Shown here piece by piece: positions 35,012 through 43,254 of a stretch of DNA of 64,000 bases. The DNA comes from Streptomyces sp. DG2A-72. GTDB lineage: Bacteria > Actinomycetota > Actinomycetes > Streptomycetales > Streptomycetaceae. The position numbers and the translations under genes are program-made. The stretch is from the NCBI RefSeq assembly GCF_030499575.1, contig NZ_JASTLC010000001.1, forward strand, positions 3,000,001 through 3,064,000. The letters are read 5' to 3'. Numbering within the stretch: position 1 is the stretch's first letter; each line of letters starts with the position of its first letter. The notes under the pieces are model-generated. The model was not told the origin of the DNA, did not search any database, and was given only the letters and a program-made list of their open reading frames with translations.

Positions 35012-35498
35012 ACTGGGCGCCTCCATCGCGGACATGCGCGAGGCGAACAAGCGCTGGCAGGCAATGCTCCACTCACCGCGGGCGCGAGCGGCGGCGTCCC
35101 GCTACCGCTCGATCCTGGGCGCCCCGGAGTCGACGATCCCGCGCACGATCGGCGACCTGAAGTGCGAGGCCTGGCAGTGGCCGCTTCCCCTCTGGCCGGA
35201 CCTGCGCTTCGAGGTACTCGTCGCCCCGAACGGCGCGGTGTGGAACGAGTGGCTGGTCCGCGCGCCGGGTGCGGAGAGCCCGACCCTCCGCACCCTGGAC
35301 GACCTCACCCCCTGGTCCTGCACGGTCGACGAGGCAGCCCAAGCCTTCGCCCCGGCCCGCCCACTGGAGGGTTCGGCCCCGACTCGGTGGGGGCTGGCGT
35401 TCACGGCGCCGGATGGGGAGGGGAGGCGTCGAGAGGTGGTCGCGGAGTTCACGTGGGGGTTGCTGCAGCGGACGGCGGTCGGCGACGTGGTGGTGTAG
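34890..35498 (+). CDS. Hypothetical protein at the end of the glycan operon
   Basis: 202 aa. ATG at 34890 preceded by GAGGTGA 6 nt upstream. Helical N-terminal third (PLDFQLVLLRRMADHNPDLV), then a beta-rich domain with LKCEAWQWPLPLWPDLRFEV and FTAPDGEGRRREVVAEFTWG. I recognise no family. The long overlap with FkbM shows it is co-transcribed. Its 3' 113 bp (35374-35486) is duplicated at 42045-42157. Confidence 0.7.
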   Translation: MGGMPSATRPPGPFTPLDFQLVLLRRMADHNPDLVADARAELGASIADMREANKRWQAMLHSPRARAAASRYRSILGAPESTIPRTIGDLKCEAWQWPLPLWPDLRFEVLVAPNGAVWNEWLVRAPGAESPTLRTLDDLTPWSCTVDEAAQAFAPARPLEGSAPTRWGLAFTAPDGEGRRREVVAEFTWGLLQRTAVGDVVV

Positions 35499-35506
35499 CC
35501 CGTGGC

Positions 35507-35528
35507 GTTGCCGTCACCACTGCCGTCA
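35507..35528. repeat. 22-bp direct repeat, left copy
   Basis: GTTGCCGTCACCACTGCCGT followed by CA. The right copy at 36627-36648 differs at one base. Together they flank the toxin-tip/immunity module. Each is itself a pair of TGACGGCA boxes on the minus strand. Confidence 0.65.
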
Positions 35529-35561
35529 CACCGGTCCCGGCGGCGCCATGGATTCTTCAAA

Positions 35562-36110
35562 CTACGGCCGGTCGAAGGTCTCGACCTTAGTGCGGTACTT
35601 CAGCCCTCCCTGGACTTCGGGGAAGATCTCAACAATGAAGTCCGGAAGAGCCCCCGCTGAGGGCTTTCCATCAGCTCCACGACTACCGGGCTCCGCTTGC
35701 CAATCCACCAGGTGGACGACTGCAGCATACCTACCATTGTCGAGCCGAATCTCCACTTTCTCCGCGTCGACATAATTTCCTACGGCTTCGAGTCCGCCGA
35801 GTTCCAGTACCCCGTCCGAGACGAGGAGATATGGATCAGACGAGACGAGGAGATAGGATCGCTCTCGTTCGCTCAGATTTCCCGGATCCTCCACGCCGCG
35901 CACGGCAACCTGGAATGCCCCGTTACCTCCAATGTTGATCGGCACAAAGGCGCCGACCGAGATCTGGCGTTCGAGGGCAGAGTCCTCCGCTACCTCATCC
36001 TCCCACTGATCCAGCTCGTTGACGTGGTCGAAAGCGCTCGCACGCCAGACGCCAAACAGGCCGGCACTGGTCGCCACAGCGTGAGAGACGTCCAAGTCAC
36101 GCAACTGCAT
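35562..36110 (-). CDS. Putative immunity protein of a polymorphic toxin
   Basis: 182 aa, starting 13 bp after the end of the toxin remnant, the usual toxin-immunity order. It begins MQLRDLDVSHAVATSAGLFG; the middle has FVPINIGGNGAFQVAVRGVE and ends KVETFDRP. It is acidic, has no signal peptide and no catalytic motif, as expected of an immunity protein. I do not recognise the exact family; it is loosely like cytoplasmic Imm proteins. Lower GC than its neighbours suggests transfer. It may persist after loss of its toxin to protect from related neighbours. Confidence 0.6.
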   Translation of the reverse strand: MQLRDLDVSHAVATSAGLFGVWRASAFDHVNELDQWEDEVAEDSALERQISVGAFVPINIGGNGAFQVAVRGVEDPGNLSERERSYLLVSSDPYLLVSDGVLELGGLEAVGNYVDAEKVEIRLDNGRYAAVVHLVDWQAEPGSRGADGKPSAGALPDFIVEIFPEVQGGLKYRTKVETFDRP

Positions 36111-36123
36111 GGCTCTGCCCCAC

Positions 36124-36549
36124 CTAACATGTTCTGACTGTGATCGAGATGCTGCACACCAAGTCGCCTGGTTGCAGTCCTTGCTTCTTAAGCTGTGCTG
36201 ATATTTGAGACCCGAGGCTTCGGTTCACCGAACTATCGAGTGGCCACATATTACTGACGTCATCAAGCCCGCCGAGCTAAAGGTCGATCTTGTGGTCGAT
36301 GTCAGTTCCAGGAACTGACTGATTTCCGGCTCGACGCCAGACATCAGCAGCACTTCCCGAACGCTGAACCTTTGTCACAATGAGCTGCGGAGCGGAATTC
36401 AGAGCAGCAACCTTTTCGTCAGCCGCCGCAATCTGTTCCGGCGACCGGTCGGGCTTGTAAGTCAGCTCAAGTTTCGCCCCCTTGCAATTGTGGACCAGGA
36501 CCGGCGTGTCGCCTGCCAGCACATAGTACGTGTGCAGGCCAGCCCGCTC
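36124..36549 (-). pseudogene. C-terminal tip of a polymorphic (RHS/HINT-type) toxin with in-frame stop
   Basis: The frame opens after a stop at 36552-36550 and reads TYYVLAGDTPVLVHNCKG, the end of a pretoxin/HINT processing region found just before toxin domains in RHS and similar proteins. Next comes a nuclease-like tip with DIDHKIDL, then TAG, then LGGLDDVSNMWPLDSSVNR and LGSQISAQLKKQG to a TAG at 36124. In intact relatives the motif reads DHxIDLQLGG, so the stop is a CAG-to-TAG change. The large upstream part of the toxin gene is missing. It could act as a donor cassette, but no active toxin is made here without readthrough. Confidence 0.78.
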
Positions 36550-36626
36550 CTACCTGCAAGTTTGCTGGTCAGCGGGCGATTTGGCAGTCGCCGGATGTTC
36601 GTGCCCGTGCGCTGGAGTCTGCTGGT

Positions 36627-36648
36627 GTTGCCGTCACTACTGCCGTCA
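36627..36648. repeat. 22-bp direct repeat, right copy
   Basis: GTTGCCGTCACTACTGCCGT followed by CA. One mismatch from 35507-35528, same orientation. It lies 45 bp past the end of the XRE gene at 36693 and about 75 bp from the truncated toxin tip. Confidence 0.65.
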
Positions 36649-36692
36649 GTGGTCTACACTGCCTGGGGAATTCCAGGAATTCCGAATGCGTG

Positions 36693-36929
36693 TCAAGCGG
36701 CTTTGTCGTGCGGGGTGAGGCTGATGGTCAGGTCGGCGCCGAGAGCCTGAGCCAGGCGGCGCAGGAGGGGAAGCGTGGGCACGGTCCCGCCGCCTTCGAA
36801 GCGGGAGATCTGCGGCTGCTTCATCCCGCACCGCTCGGCCAGCTCGGCCTGGGACAGCCCGAGCTCGATGCGCCGGTCGTGGACGAGTTGCCCGAGCTCA
36901 CGGGCGAGCACGGAAGGCGGGTCCTGCAT
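36693..36929 (-). CDS. XRE-family regulator, second HTH gene of a toxin-antitoxin operon
   Basis: 78 aa. Helix-turn-helix at residues 20-60: LGLSQAELAERCGMKQPQIS then RFEGGGTVPTLPLLRRLAQA. The C-terminus LTISLTPHDKAA is typical of HigA-like antitoxins. It follows the other XRE gene by 14 nt. It probably helps repress the operon. Confidence 0.85.
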   Translation of the reverse strand: MQDPPSVLARELGQLVHDRRIELGLSQAELAERCGMKQPQISRFEGGGTVPTLPLLRRLAQALGADLTISLTPHDKAA

Positions 36930-36943
36930 GGTTCCTCCCCGCC

Positions 36944-37282
36944 TCAGGCCGCTGGGGCGACGATGGTGACGGTGGGCTCGTCTCCGCCGGCGAGGTGCAC
37001 GTCCACCGTGAGGTCCAGTGCGCGGGCCAGGCGCATGATGACCGCGATGGGCGGCAGCTCGGTGGCCGTCTCGATGCCTTCGATGTCATCGACGTCGACG
37101 TGCATGCGCTCGGCGAGATCGGCCTCGCTCAGACCCAGCTGCTTACGCCGGTCGTAGACGGCCTTGCCCAACGTCATGGCGAGGCCGGCCTCTTCGTAGA
37201 CCCGGTCGTACTCGGGGTCAGCGTCCAGGTGTTCGCCCAGCAGCTGGCGGTGGCGACGGGTCCTCCATTCGCTGTGGTTCAT
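36944..37282 (-). CDS. XRE-family antitoxin (HigA-like)
   Basis: 112 aa. N-terminal helical arm (HLDADPEYDRVYEEAGLAMT), then HTH QLGLSEADLAERMHVDVDDI and a short C-terminal strand. ATGA overlap with the toxin gene: the toxin stops at 37279 and this gene starts at 37282. The toxin-first order is that of higBA. It should bind and neutralise the preceding gene product and autoregulate. Confidence 0.85.
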   Translation of the reverse strand: MNHSEWRTRRHRQLLGEHLDADPEYDRVYEEAGLAMTLGKAVYDRRKQLGLSEADLAERMHVDVDDIEGIETATELPPIAVIMRLARALDLTVDVHLAGGDEPTVTIVAPAA

Positions 37283-37662
37283 CGGTTCTCCTTGAGGTTG
37301 CGGCTGTAGAGGTCGTGCTCGGAGGCGGCTTCATGCTCTGCCTCGCACAATCGCTGTGCGGCGTGGGCGCGGTCCACTTCGGCCTGCTCGCGCATCTTGG
37401 TCTTGCGGAACACGGTGAGCAGCACGACACGTCGGCCGGGCGCCAGCCAGTAGGTGATCCGCTGATGGGCATCGCCCAGGCGGAAGCGCAGCTCGCGGAG
37501 CTTGCCGCCCAGGTGGCGGGAGTGCGGTTCGTCGAGCGTGGTGGGCTGCTCGGCGAGCAGGTCGGCGACGCGTTCGGCCTGCTTGTAGTGATGGGCGGGA
37601 ATGTTCTCCAGCCACAGCCGCACCTCCGGCTCGATCTCGATCGAGTACCGCCCACTGTCCAT
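37279..37662 (-). CDS. RelE/HigB-superfamily toxin
   Basis: 127 aa from ATG at 37662. The fold signature is SGRYSIEIEPEVRLWLENIP, HLGGKLRELRFRLGDAHQR then ITYWLAPGRRVVLLTVFRKT, and a Lys/Arg/Glu-rich C-terminal helix. This is the HigB/DUF891 pattern of ribosome-dependent mRNA interferases. The Arg and Lys around FRLGD and FRKTKMRE are in the right places for catalysis. First gene of a three-gene toxin-antitoxin-XRE operon. Confidence 0.85.
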   Translation of the reverse strand: MDSGRYSIEIEPEVRLWLENIPAHHYKQAERVADLLAEQPTTLDEPHSRHLGGKLRELRFRLGDAHQRITYWLAPGRRVVLLTVFRKTKMREQAEVDRAHAAQRLCEAEHEAASEHDLYSRNLKENR

Positions 37663-38307
37663 AGCGCCGATGATATATGGCACGGGGTGCGGGAACGCGA
37701 CTTCGTAGTTCAGGTCGTGTGCCGTCGCCGCGACCGCAGCCACTCCAGCGTCGCACTCCCCCGTATTCCCCCTTTCGTCCTGATGCCACGGCGCCGCCCG
37801 CAAACCAGCGGCAACCTGCCGAGGCGGCGCAGGGTCGGCTTCTTTCGGCAGGATCGGGCCCGAGCGGGAGAGGCAGCGTACGGCCGGGCTGGTGCGTCGC
37901 CCAGTCTTGCGGCGCGGGGCCGGGGCGGGAGGGAGCGGCCTCCGACGGGTGGCCGGGAGCTTCGCTCCCCGCCGGAGGCGACGCAGGCCACCGCCCTCGG
38001 CGAGTCCGGCGGCGGGCGTGAGGGTCGGCCCCCTGGTCGGCCATGTGCCTGCGATCCGGCCGTAGGACGGTCGTGGGCGACAACTTGCTCCGCCAGGAGC
38101 CCGGTTCCGATCATCCCGGCAATCTGGCCGGTTGCCGCTCTCGCAGTCCTGGACCGTTCCCTTGCCTGGGCGGCTGGCCTCCCGAGCGAACGGCGGGCTT
38201 GTCAGCGACGGCGGTCAGCCAATGCGGGTGGGGCCCGCCTTGAACCTCGTAGAGAAAATCTGAACGCACCGCCCTGACAGCCCTGACCAGCGTCCCGGCA
38301 CGGCGGG
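37663..38307. other. 645-bp gap without a supported gene
   Basis: Frames are open by base composition only, with no ribosome-binding site or recognisable motif. It contains the upstream region of the toxin operon and the 3' side of the GntR gene. GC-rich palindromic tracts near 37970-37990 may be hairpins. Confidence 0.45.
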
Positions 38308-38748
38308 TCAGTGGCCCCGCTTGCCGCTGCCCGTCTCCAGGGCCTCGACGCGGCCACGGAGGTCGGCAATCTGCTGAGCGGCCTCGGCCAGCGCACGTTC
38401 CAGTGCCTCGACGCGGGCAGTCGTCCCACCAACGGGTGCGGTCGCCTCCGGGCCGTCGAGGTCATCAGCGTTGTCGGCGACGTGGTCGTGGTGGGCGACG
38501 AAGGCTCCCTTGCCGGGACGGGAGATGGCCCACCCGTCCTGCTTCAACAGGGCCATGGCCTTCTGCACGGTCAGGCTCGCCGCCCCGAACTCCCGCATCA
38601 GCACGGCCTGCGTCGGCAACGCGTCCCCCGGCCGCAACCCGCCCGAGCGGATCCGCTCGCGCAGGGTCTCGGCGATCACCTCGAACGTCAGCGGCACCCC
38701 GCTGCCCGCCGGCCTGCGCCCGCGCCTCGCCACCACCAGGCCGGTCAC
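38308..38748 (-). CDS. Small GntR-family regulator (element type)
   Basis: 146 aa, GTG start. The winged helix occupies residues 20-85: PLTFEVIAETLRERIRSGGL, then TQAVLMREFGAASLTVQKAM and GWAISRPGKGAFVA. There is no effector domain; the tail is a coiled coil (ARVEALERALAEAAQQIADL). Such short GntR proteins are common on Streptomyces integrative elements (KorSA type). It supports the view that this stretch was once mobile. Confidence 0.82.
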   Translation of the reverse strand: MTGLVVARRGRRPAGSGVPLTFEVIAETLRERIRSGGLRPGDALPTQAVLMREFGAASLTVQKAMALLKQDGWAISRPGKGAFVAHHDHVADNADDLDGPEATAPVGGTTARVEALERALAEAAQQIADLRGRVEALETGSGKRGH

Positions 38749-39099
38749 CCCCGCTTTCCACGCCCTCTACCAGCGAAATCCAGCCCGTCCAAACCGGGAA
38801 ACCGGCCCCACACTACCCGCGTCCCACCACCCACAAGAAAGGAATCAGGAGGGATGCGCTTGAATGCGCCGGTGAGGCGATGTTAACGTCACGCACCCGC
38901 CGGTGATCACCACCCGCGCCCCGCCGACCAGGCCCGCCCGGCCCCGGCCCCGCGCCCAACTTCGAGGCGCCCCGTTCCCCTGTGAGCCGACAACTTCGGC
39001 CTGCCCACGCCGCCCCGCGCCGTACCGCTTCCGCGCTCCCGCCGAAAGGCCCCTTCCCGCATGGGAACCGTGGCGACGGCCAGTTGGGCGGCGAGGACG

Positions 39100-41514
39100 G
39101 CGCACAACGCGAATTGACGGTCGTCGGGGATGACGCCAACCACTGGCGCAATGCGGACCAGATCGTCGCCGTCGGCAGCTTCGATGACGACGACCCGGAC
39201 GGCAAGATCACTGGCTCGGACGCTCCCGATCTCCTGGTGAAGTCCGCAGGGGAACTGTGGCTGTACTTCGGGAGCAGAGATCCGAACGGGTTCCTGGACG
39301 ACGTGCCACCGGTCTCTCTCGGCGACGCCGACTGGCAGAACATGACCCTGATGGCGCCCGGCGACCTCAACAAGGACGGCCTGCCGGAGCTCTGGGCCCG
39401 GGACATCAGGAGCGGCAAGATCCATCAGTACACCAGCCGTCCCAACCCGGTCGCAGGTGACACCACCGCCGCCGACCTCACCGTCTACGGCGAGCCCGGC
39501 CCTCGCGAGACATCGATCGGGACCGGCTTCACCGCCGCCGCGTACCCGCACCTGTCGACCAACGGTGACTTCGAGGGCGACGGCTTCGCCGACCTATGGG
39601 CACGGGACGGCCAGGGCAGTTCCGTCGAGTTCCCGGGCAGGGCGATCGCCGGCGGTTCCGCCTTCGGCGGGGCCCGTCCCCTCGTCACCGGCGGCACCCC
39701 TTGGGCCGAGTGCGAGAACTTCAAGTCCTCGGCCACCGGCGAGCACGCGCTCTGCGGCCCGATTCTCGCGAAGTACAAGGCGCTTGGAGGGCCGTCGGAC
39801 TTCGGTTACCCCGACACCGACATCAAGACCGCACCCGACAAGATCGGACGGTACGCCCACTTCCGCAGCCCCGGGAGCACGGCCATCAACCGGTCCATCT
39901 ACTGGAGCCCGGACACCGGTGCGTGGTCGGTGAGCGGCGCCATCTGGACCAAGTGGGGTGAGCTGGAGCGCGAGGCGGGCTACCTGGGCTATCCGACCTC
40001 GGACGTGCGTCGCGTCGGCAATGGTTCCGGTCGTGTCACCACCTTCCGCAAAGCGGGCAAGGCCGGAGCCGTCAACTGGGAGCCCGACATCGGAGCCTTC
40101 GCGATGACTGGCCGTATCTACGCCAAGTACCGGGAGCTCGGCGGACCGGTATTCATGGGCTTCCCCATGACGGACCAGAAGTCGACATCCCCGAAGGCCG
40201 GTGCCTACCAGCGGTTCCGCGAACCCGGCGAGGACGGCTACACGGCGTCCATGTTCTACAGCGGCGCCACCGGCGCCTGGCCGGTATTCGGCTCCGTTCA
40301 GAAGAAGTGGGAGGAACTCAGAGCGGAGGACGGCTGGCTGGGCTTCCCCACCTCGGTCGAGTACGAGGTGGCCGGTGGGGTCCGCACGGACTTCGAAGGC
40401 GGCTACATCCGGTGGAACCGCACAAGCGGAGTCGCAGGCGGGCACAAGGAGGACGACAGGACCGCGCACCTGCGCACCGACCTGTCCGGTGATGTCAACG
40501 GCGACGGCCGCACCGACCTCATCACGGTCTACAACTACGAGAACGCGTCCACCGGGATACACGTCCTGCCCGGCACCGCCGCCGGCGGATTCAAGGCTCC
40601 GGACGAGGAACCGGCGTGGGCGAAGCACCCGGGCCGGATACGACTACACCCGCAGCAAGTGGGCCGCGGGTGACTTCAACGGTGACGGCCGCGCGGATGT
40701 GGCGGGCTTCTACGGGAACGCCGACGGGAGCATCACCGTGTGGTCCTTCCTCGCCACGGCCGAAGGCACCTTCGAGGAGACCAAGGCGCTGACGATCCCC
40801 AAGGGAAGCTGGGACTGGGACAAGTCGACCCTGCTCGCCGGCGACATCAACGGCGACAAGCGGGCCGACCTCGTCGCCTTCTACGACGAAGGAAGCGGTA
40901 CGACGAGCGCGCACAGGTTCCTTTCCAAGGCCGATGGCACGTTCAACGCTCCTGCGAATGTGTGGACGAGCAACGCCGGTTCCTGGCACTACGGGAGCGC
41001 CAAGTACGCGATCGGTGACACCGACGGAGACGGCAAGGACGATCTGATCGGCATCTACGGCTACAGCACCGGAGCCGTCGCCCTCATGACGTTCCCCGCG
41101 ACGACGGGCGGTGCGATCGGCAAACCGCTCAAGTCGTGGAATGTCGAGCCGGGCAACTGGGAGTTCGAGTGTGTGGAGCTGACCAGCGGTGACTACAACG
41201 GCGACGGTCGCGCCGACGCCGCCGCGATGTACGGCGAGGACGAGGGCGTCACCGGCCTGCGCACGTTCCCGGCCAAGGCGGACGGCCGGTTCGGAGACCC
41301 GCTGAGCAGTTGGCGTAGCAATGCGGGCAGTTGGCACGTCGGCAATTCCGGCACGCCGTTGTCCGGGGACACCGATGGCGACGGGCGGGAGGATATCGCC
41401 GTCATGTACAACTACGCGAACGGCTCAACGAGGGCGATCGCCTTCCGCAGCCGGGAGGACGGCGGATTCAACGGTCCGCGAGGTTCCTGGTACGCGGAAC
41501 CCGGCACCTGGTAG
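39100..41514 (+). pseudogene. Truncated, frameshifted LGFP/FG-GAP surface protein
   Basis: Reading begins inside a beta-propeller (LTVVGDDANHWRNADQIVAV) with no signal peptide, so the 5' end is lost. FG-GAP units are followed by four LGFP cell-wall repeats (ILAKYKALGGPSDFGYP, TKWGELEREAGYLGYP, KYRELGGPVFMGFP, KKWEELRAEDGWLGFP), then six Ca-binding FG-GAP units (DVNGDGRTD, DFNGDGRAD, DINGDKRAD and others). One extra G in the GGG run at 40631-40633 shifts the frame; the new frame runs on unbroken to the TAG at 41514. Intact versions are secreted and wall-associated. Confidence 0.82.
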
Positions 41515-41551
41515 GGCTGCGGGCGACTGACGCTCACGTGTGGCACGAGCT

Positions 41552-42046
41552 TCAGTCGCCCGCGAACCCGGAAGGGCCGCTTCTAGCGGCCGCAGCCAGA
41601 ACCGCCTCGACCACCCCCGCCAACGACCCCGGATGCAGAAACAGGAACAGATTCGGCTCGACCAGTTCCAGTTCCATCACGCGTGGTGCGCCGTCGGGGC
41701 CGTCCACGAGGTCCACGCGGGCGTAGAGCACGTCCGGGGCGTCCGGTATGGCGGTCAACGCGCGTTCGGCGACGGCGGGTTCGGGCGGGGTCGGGGTCCA
41801 GGGGGTGAGGTCCGGGTGGGCCACCTGGGTGCGTCGTATGCCGTGCCGGGTGTCAGTACCGCCCGCTTGTGGCTGGCGTGCAGCAACCCTCAGCCGAAGA
41901 ACTGCAGCGCCCGCTCGCCGCTGACGTCGATGCCGCGCATGTACGGCTGGATCATCGCGGTGAGCCCTTCGTCGTGCATCCGCGCAAGATGCCGTACGGC
42001 GGTGTCGTGGTCGTCGGGGGTGTAGCGGGCGGCGTAGCGGGAGCCG
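41552..42046 (-). pseudogene. 5'-truncated ATP-grasp pseudogene
   Basis: A second copy of the ATP-grasp gene at 44897-45772, keeping only residues about 135-291. It has a stop where the intact gene has Gly (QFFG then TGA at 41892-41890) and a one-base loss of A near 41824 that shifts the frame before the conserved VAHPDLTPWTP. The last part (RVMELELVEPNLFLFLHPGS) is still readable. The 5' half has been replaced by a 113-bp fragment of another gene. Confidence 0.85.
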
Positions 42047-42157
42047 GCCCCGACTCGGTGGGGGCTTGCGTTCACGGCGCCGGATGGGGAGGGGAGGCGT
42101 CGGGAGGTTGCCGCGGAGTTCACGTGGGGGTTGCTCCAGCGGACGGCGGTCGGTGAC
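42045..42157 (+). repeat. 113-bp duplicate of the 3' end of the gene at 34890-35498
   Basis: Matches 35374-35486 in the same orientation without gaps and with only a few substitutions. It is joined to the truncated ATP-grasp copy on the left (shared CGGCCCCGA at the joint) and to the GNAT gene on the right. It is not translated in its own frame. Confidence 0.85.
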
Positions 42158-42719
42158 TAGGGACCTTGAACAAGTGCAGGTTGGTCACGGCGAGGGTTTG
42201 CTCCGCGTCGTACGCCTCGAACGTGCTCATCCGCTGGAAGCCGAGGCGGGTGGCGAGCTTGAGCGAACGCTCGTTGGCTGTCTGCGTCACGACCAGGACC
42301 GGCTGGTCGGGCAGCTCGTCGGCAGCGGCGCGCAACGCAGCCGTGGCGGCCTCGAACGCCAGGCCCGCGCCCCAGGCGTTGTGCCGCAGCAGGTAGCCCA
42401 GTTCCAGCTCCCCACCGTCCTCGGTGACATGCCCGGGAAGGTCGGCGGAGCGTCGGTCGAGCACGAGCGTTCCGATGAGCCGGTCGGTCGTCTTGTCGGC
42501 GATGACGAACGTGCCAGGCTTGTTGGCCACGTTGGCGATACCGGCCGCATCGAGATACTGCTCGACAGCACTCCGGGGCCTCGGTCCGCCGAGGTACATC
42601 CGGACCCGTGGATCGGTCTGAAGCTCGATGATTCCGTCGCGGTCGGCGTCGTGGGCCTTGCGCAGCCGGAGTCGGTCGGAGGTGATCACCGTGGCGGACA
42701 GCATGGAGGAGGCATTCAT
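42120..42719 (-). CDS. GNAT acetyltransferase (RimJ/RimL type)
   Basis: 199 aa from ATG at 42719. TSDRLRLRKAHDADRDGIIE at the N-terminus, then GYLLRHNAWGAGLAFEAATA near residue 110 with the acetyl-CoA loop, and NERSLKLATRLGFQRMSTFE near 160. It acetylates an amino group of unknown substrate. The last 11 codons (after LHLFKVP) come from antisense of the 113-bp inserted fragment, so the natural C-terminus was probably about 12 residues shorter. A decayed second copy is at 58568-58696. Confidence 0.86.
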   Translation of the reverse strand: MNASSMLSATVITSDRLRLRKAHDADRDGIIELQTDPRVRMYLGGPRPRSAVEQYLDAAGIANVANKPGTFVIADKTTDRLIGTLVLDRRSADLPGHVTEDGGELELGYLLRHNAWGAGLAFEAATAALRAAADELPDQPVLVVTQTANERSLKLATRLGFQRMSTFEAYDAEQTLAVTNLHLFKVPSHRPPSAGATPT

Positions 42720-42840
42720 GGGAGCCATCCTGTACGAACCCCCTGCCATGGATCCTCGTCCTGTCAAGCCAGGCAGAGGAAAGACAGCCAATCCCCAGAA
42801 ACACCCCATATCGCAGCCGGTGATCCGCCACGATGCCCCC

Positions 42841-43206
42841 ATGAACGAACACGGATTCCTGGAGAGCACCAAGCAGTTCGCGCTCTACCTGTCCGAGCTC
42901 CAGAACGGCCTCGATCCCGAGTCGTACGACCTGCTGCTGCGCATCCTCAAGGGCACCAACGACGCGATGGTCCACCGCAACACCGACATCGACATCGCCC
43001 TCTCCCCACGCGAACAGGAGCTGTTCACCCCCGAGTTCGGCAAGCAGCTCCAACAACTCCTGACCCTCCTGGGCCCACTCGGCACGCAGACCTTCGTCGA
43101 CGTCGGAACCTCTACGGGCACGGATCCCGATCAGAGCGACAGTGAGCGGGAACGACTCCGCCGCGAGGTAGAGGCGATCGCCAAGGCCAGCGGCCTCGAA
43201 CCGTAG
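42841..43206 (+). CDS. Hypothetical helical protein, copy 1
   Basis: 121 aa, MNEHGFLESTKQFALYLSEL onward. All-alpha by look, with the middle rich in Leu heptads (FGKQLQQLLTLLGPLGTQTF) and a Glu/Arg/Asp tail (DQSDSERERLRREVEAIAKA). No family recognised and no catalytic motif. The ribosome-binding site is weak. Duplicated almost unchanged at 58081-58446; most base differences are silent, the few amino-acid changes (NDAM/NEAL, GTQ/GAQ) are mild, and both copies stay open, which suggests it is or recently was used. Confidence 0.7.
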   Translation: MNEHGFLESTKQFALYLSELQNGLDPESYDLLLRILKGTNDAMVHRNTDIDIALSPREQELFTPEFGKQLQQLLTLLGPLGTQTFVDVGTSTGTDPDQSDSERERLRREVEAIAKASGLEP

Positions 43207-43217
43207 CCACGCGGTTG

Positions 43218-43244
43218 CTGTCCCGGCCCGAAGTGCCGGGACAG
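43218..43244. terminator. Hairpin between convergent genes
   Basis: 10-bp perfect stem CTGTCCCGGC with a 7-nt loop just after the hypothetical gene and before the end of the convergent kinase gene. The same hairpin is in the duplicate at 58043-58069. Confidence 0.7.
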
Positions 43245-43254
43245 AGCTTCGGAA

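Noticed and set aside
36460..36560. Small independent gene starting at 36522
   Set aside because: VLAGDTPVLVHNC is the inner part of a polymorphic toxin, not a start. It is better described as a truncated toxin tip.
37677..38277. Open frames in the gap between the toxin operon and the GntR gene
   Set aside because: Arg/Gly/Pro-rich with no start signal. Composition-driven.
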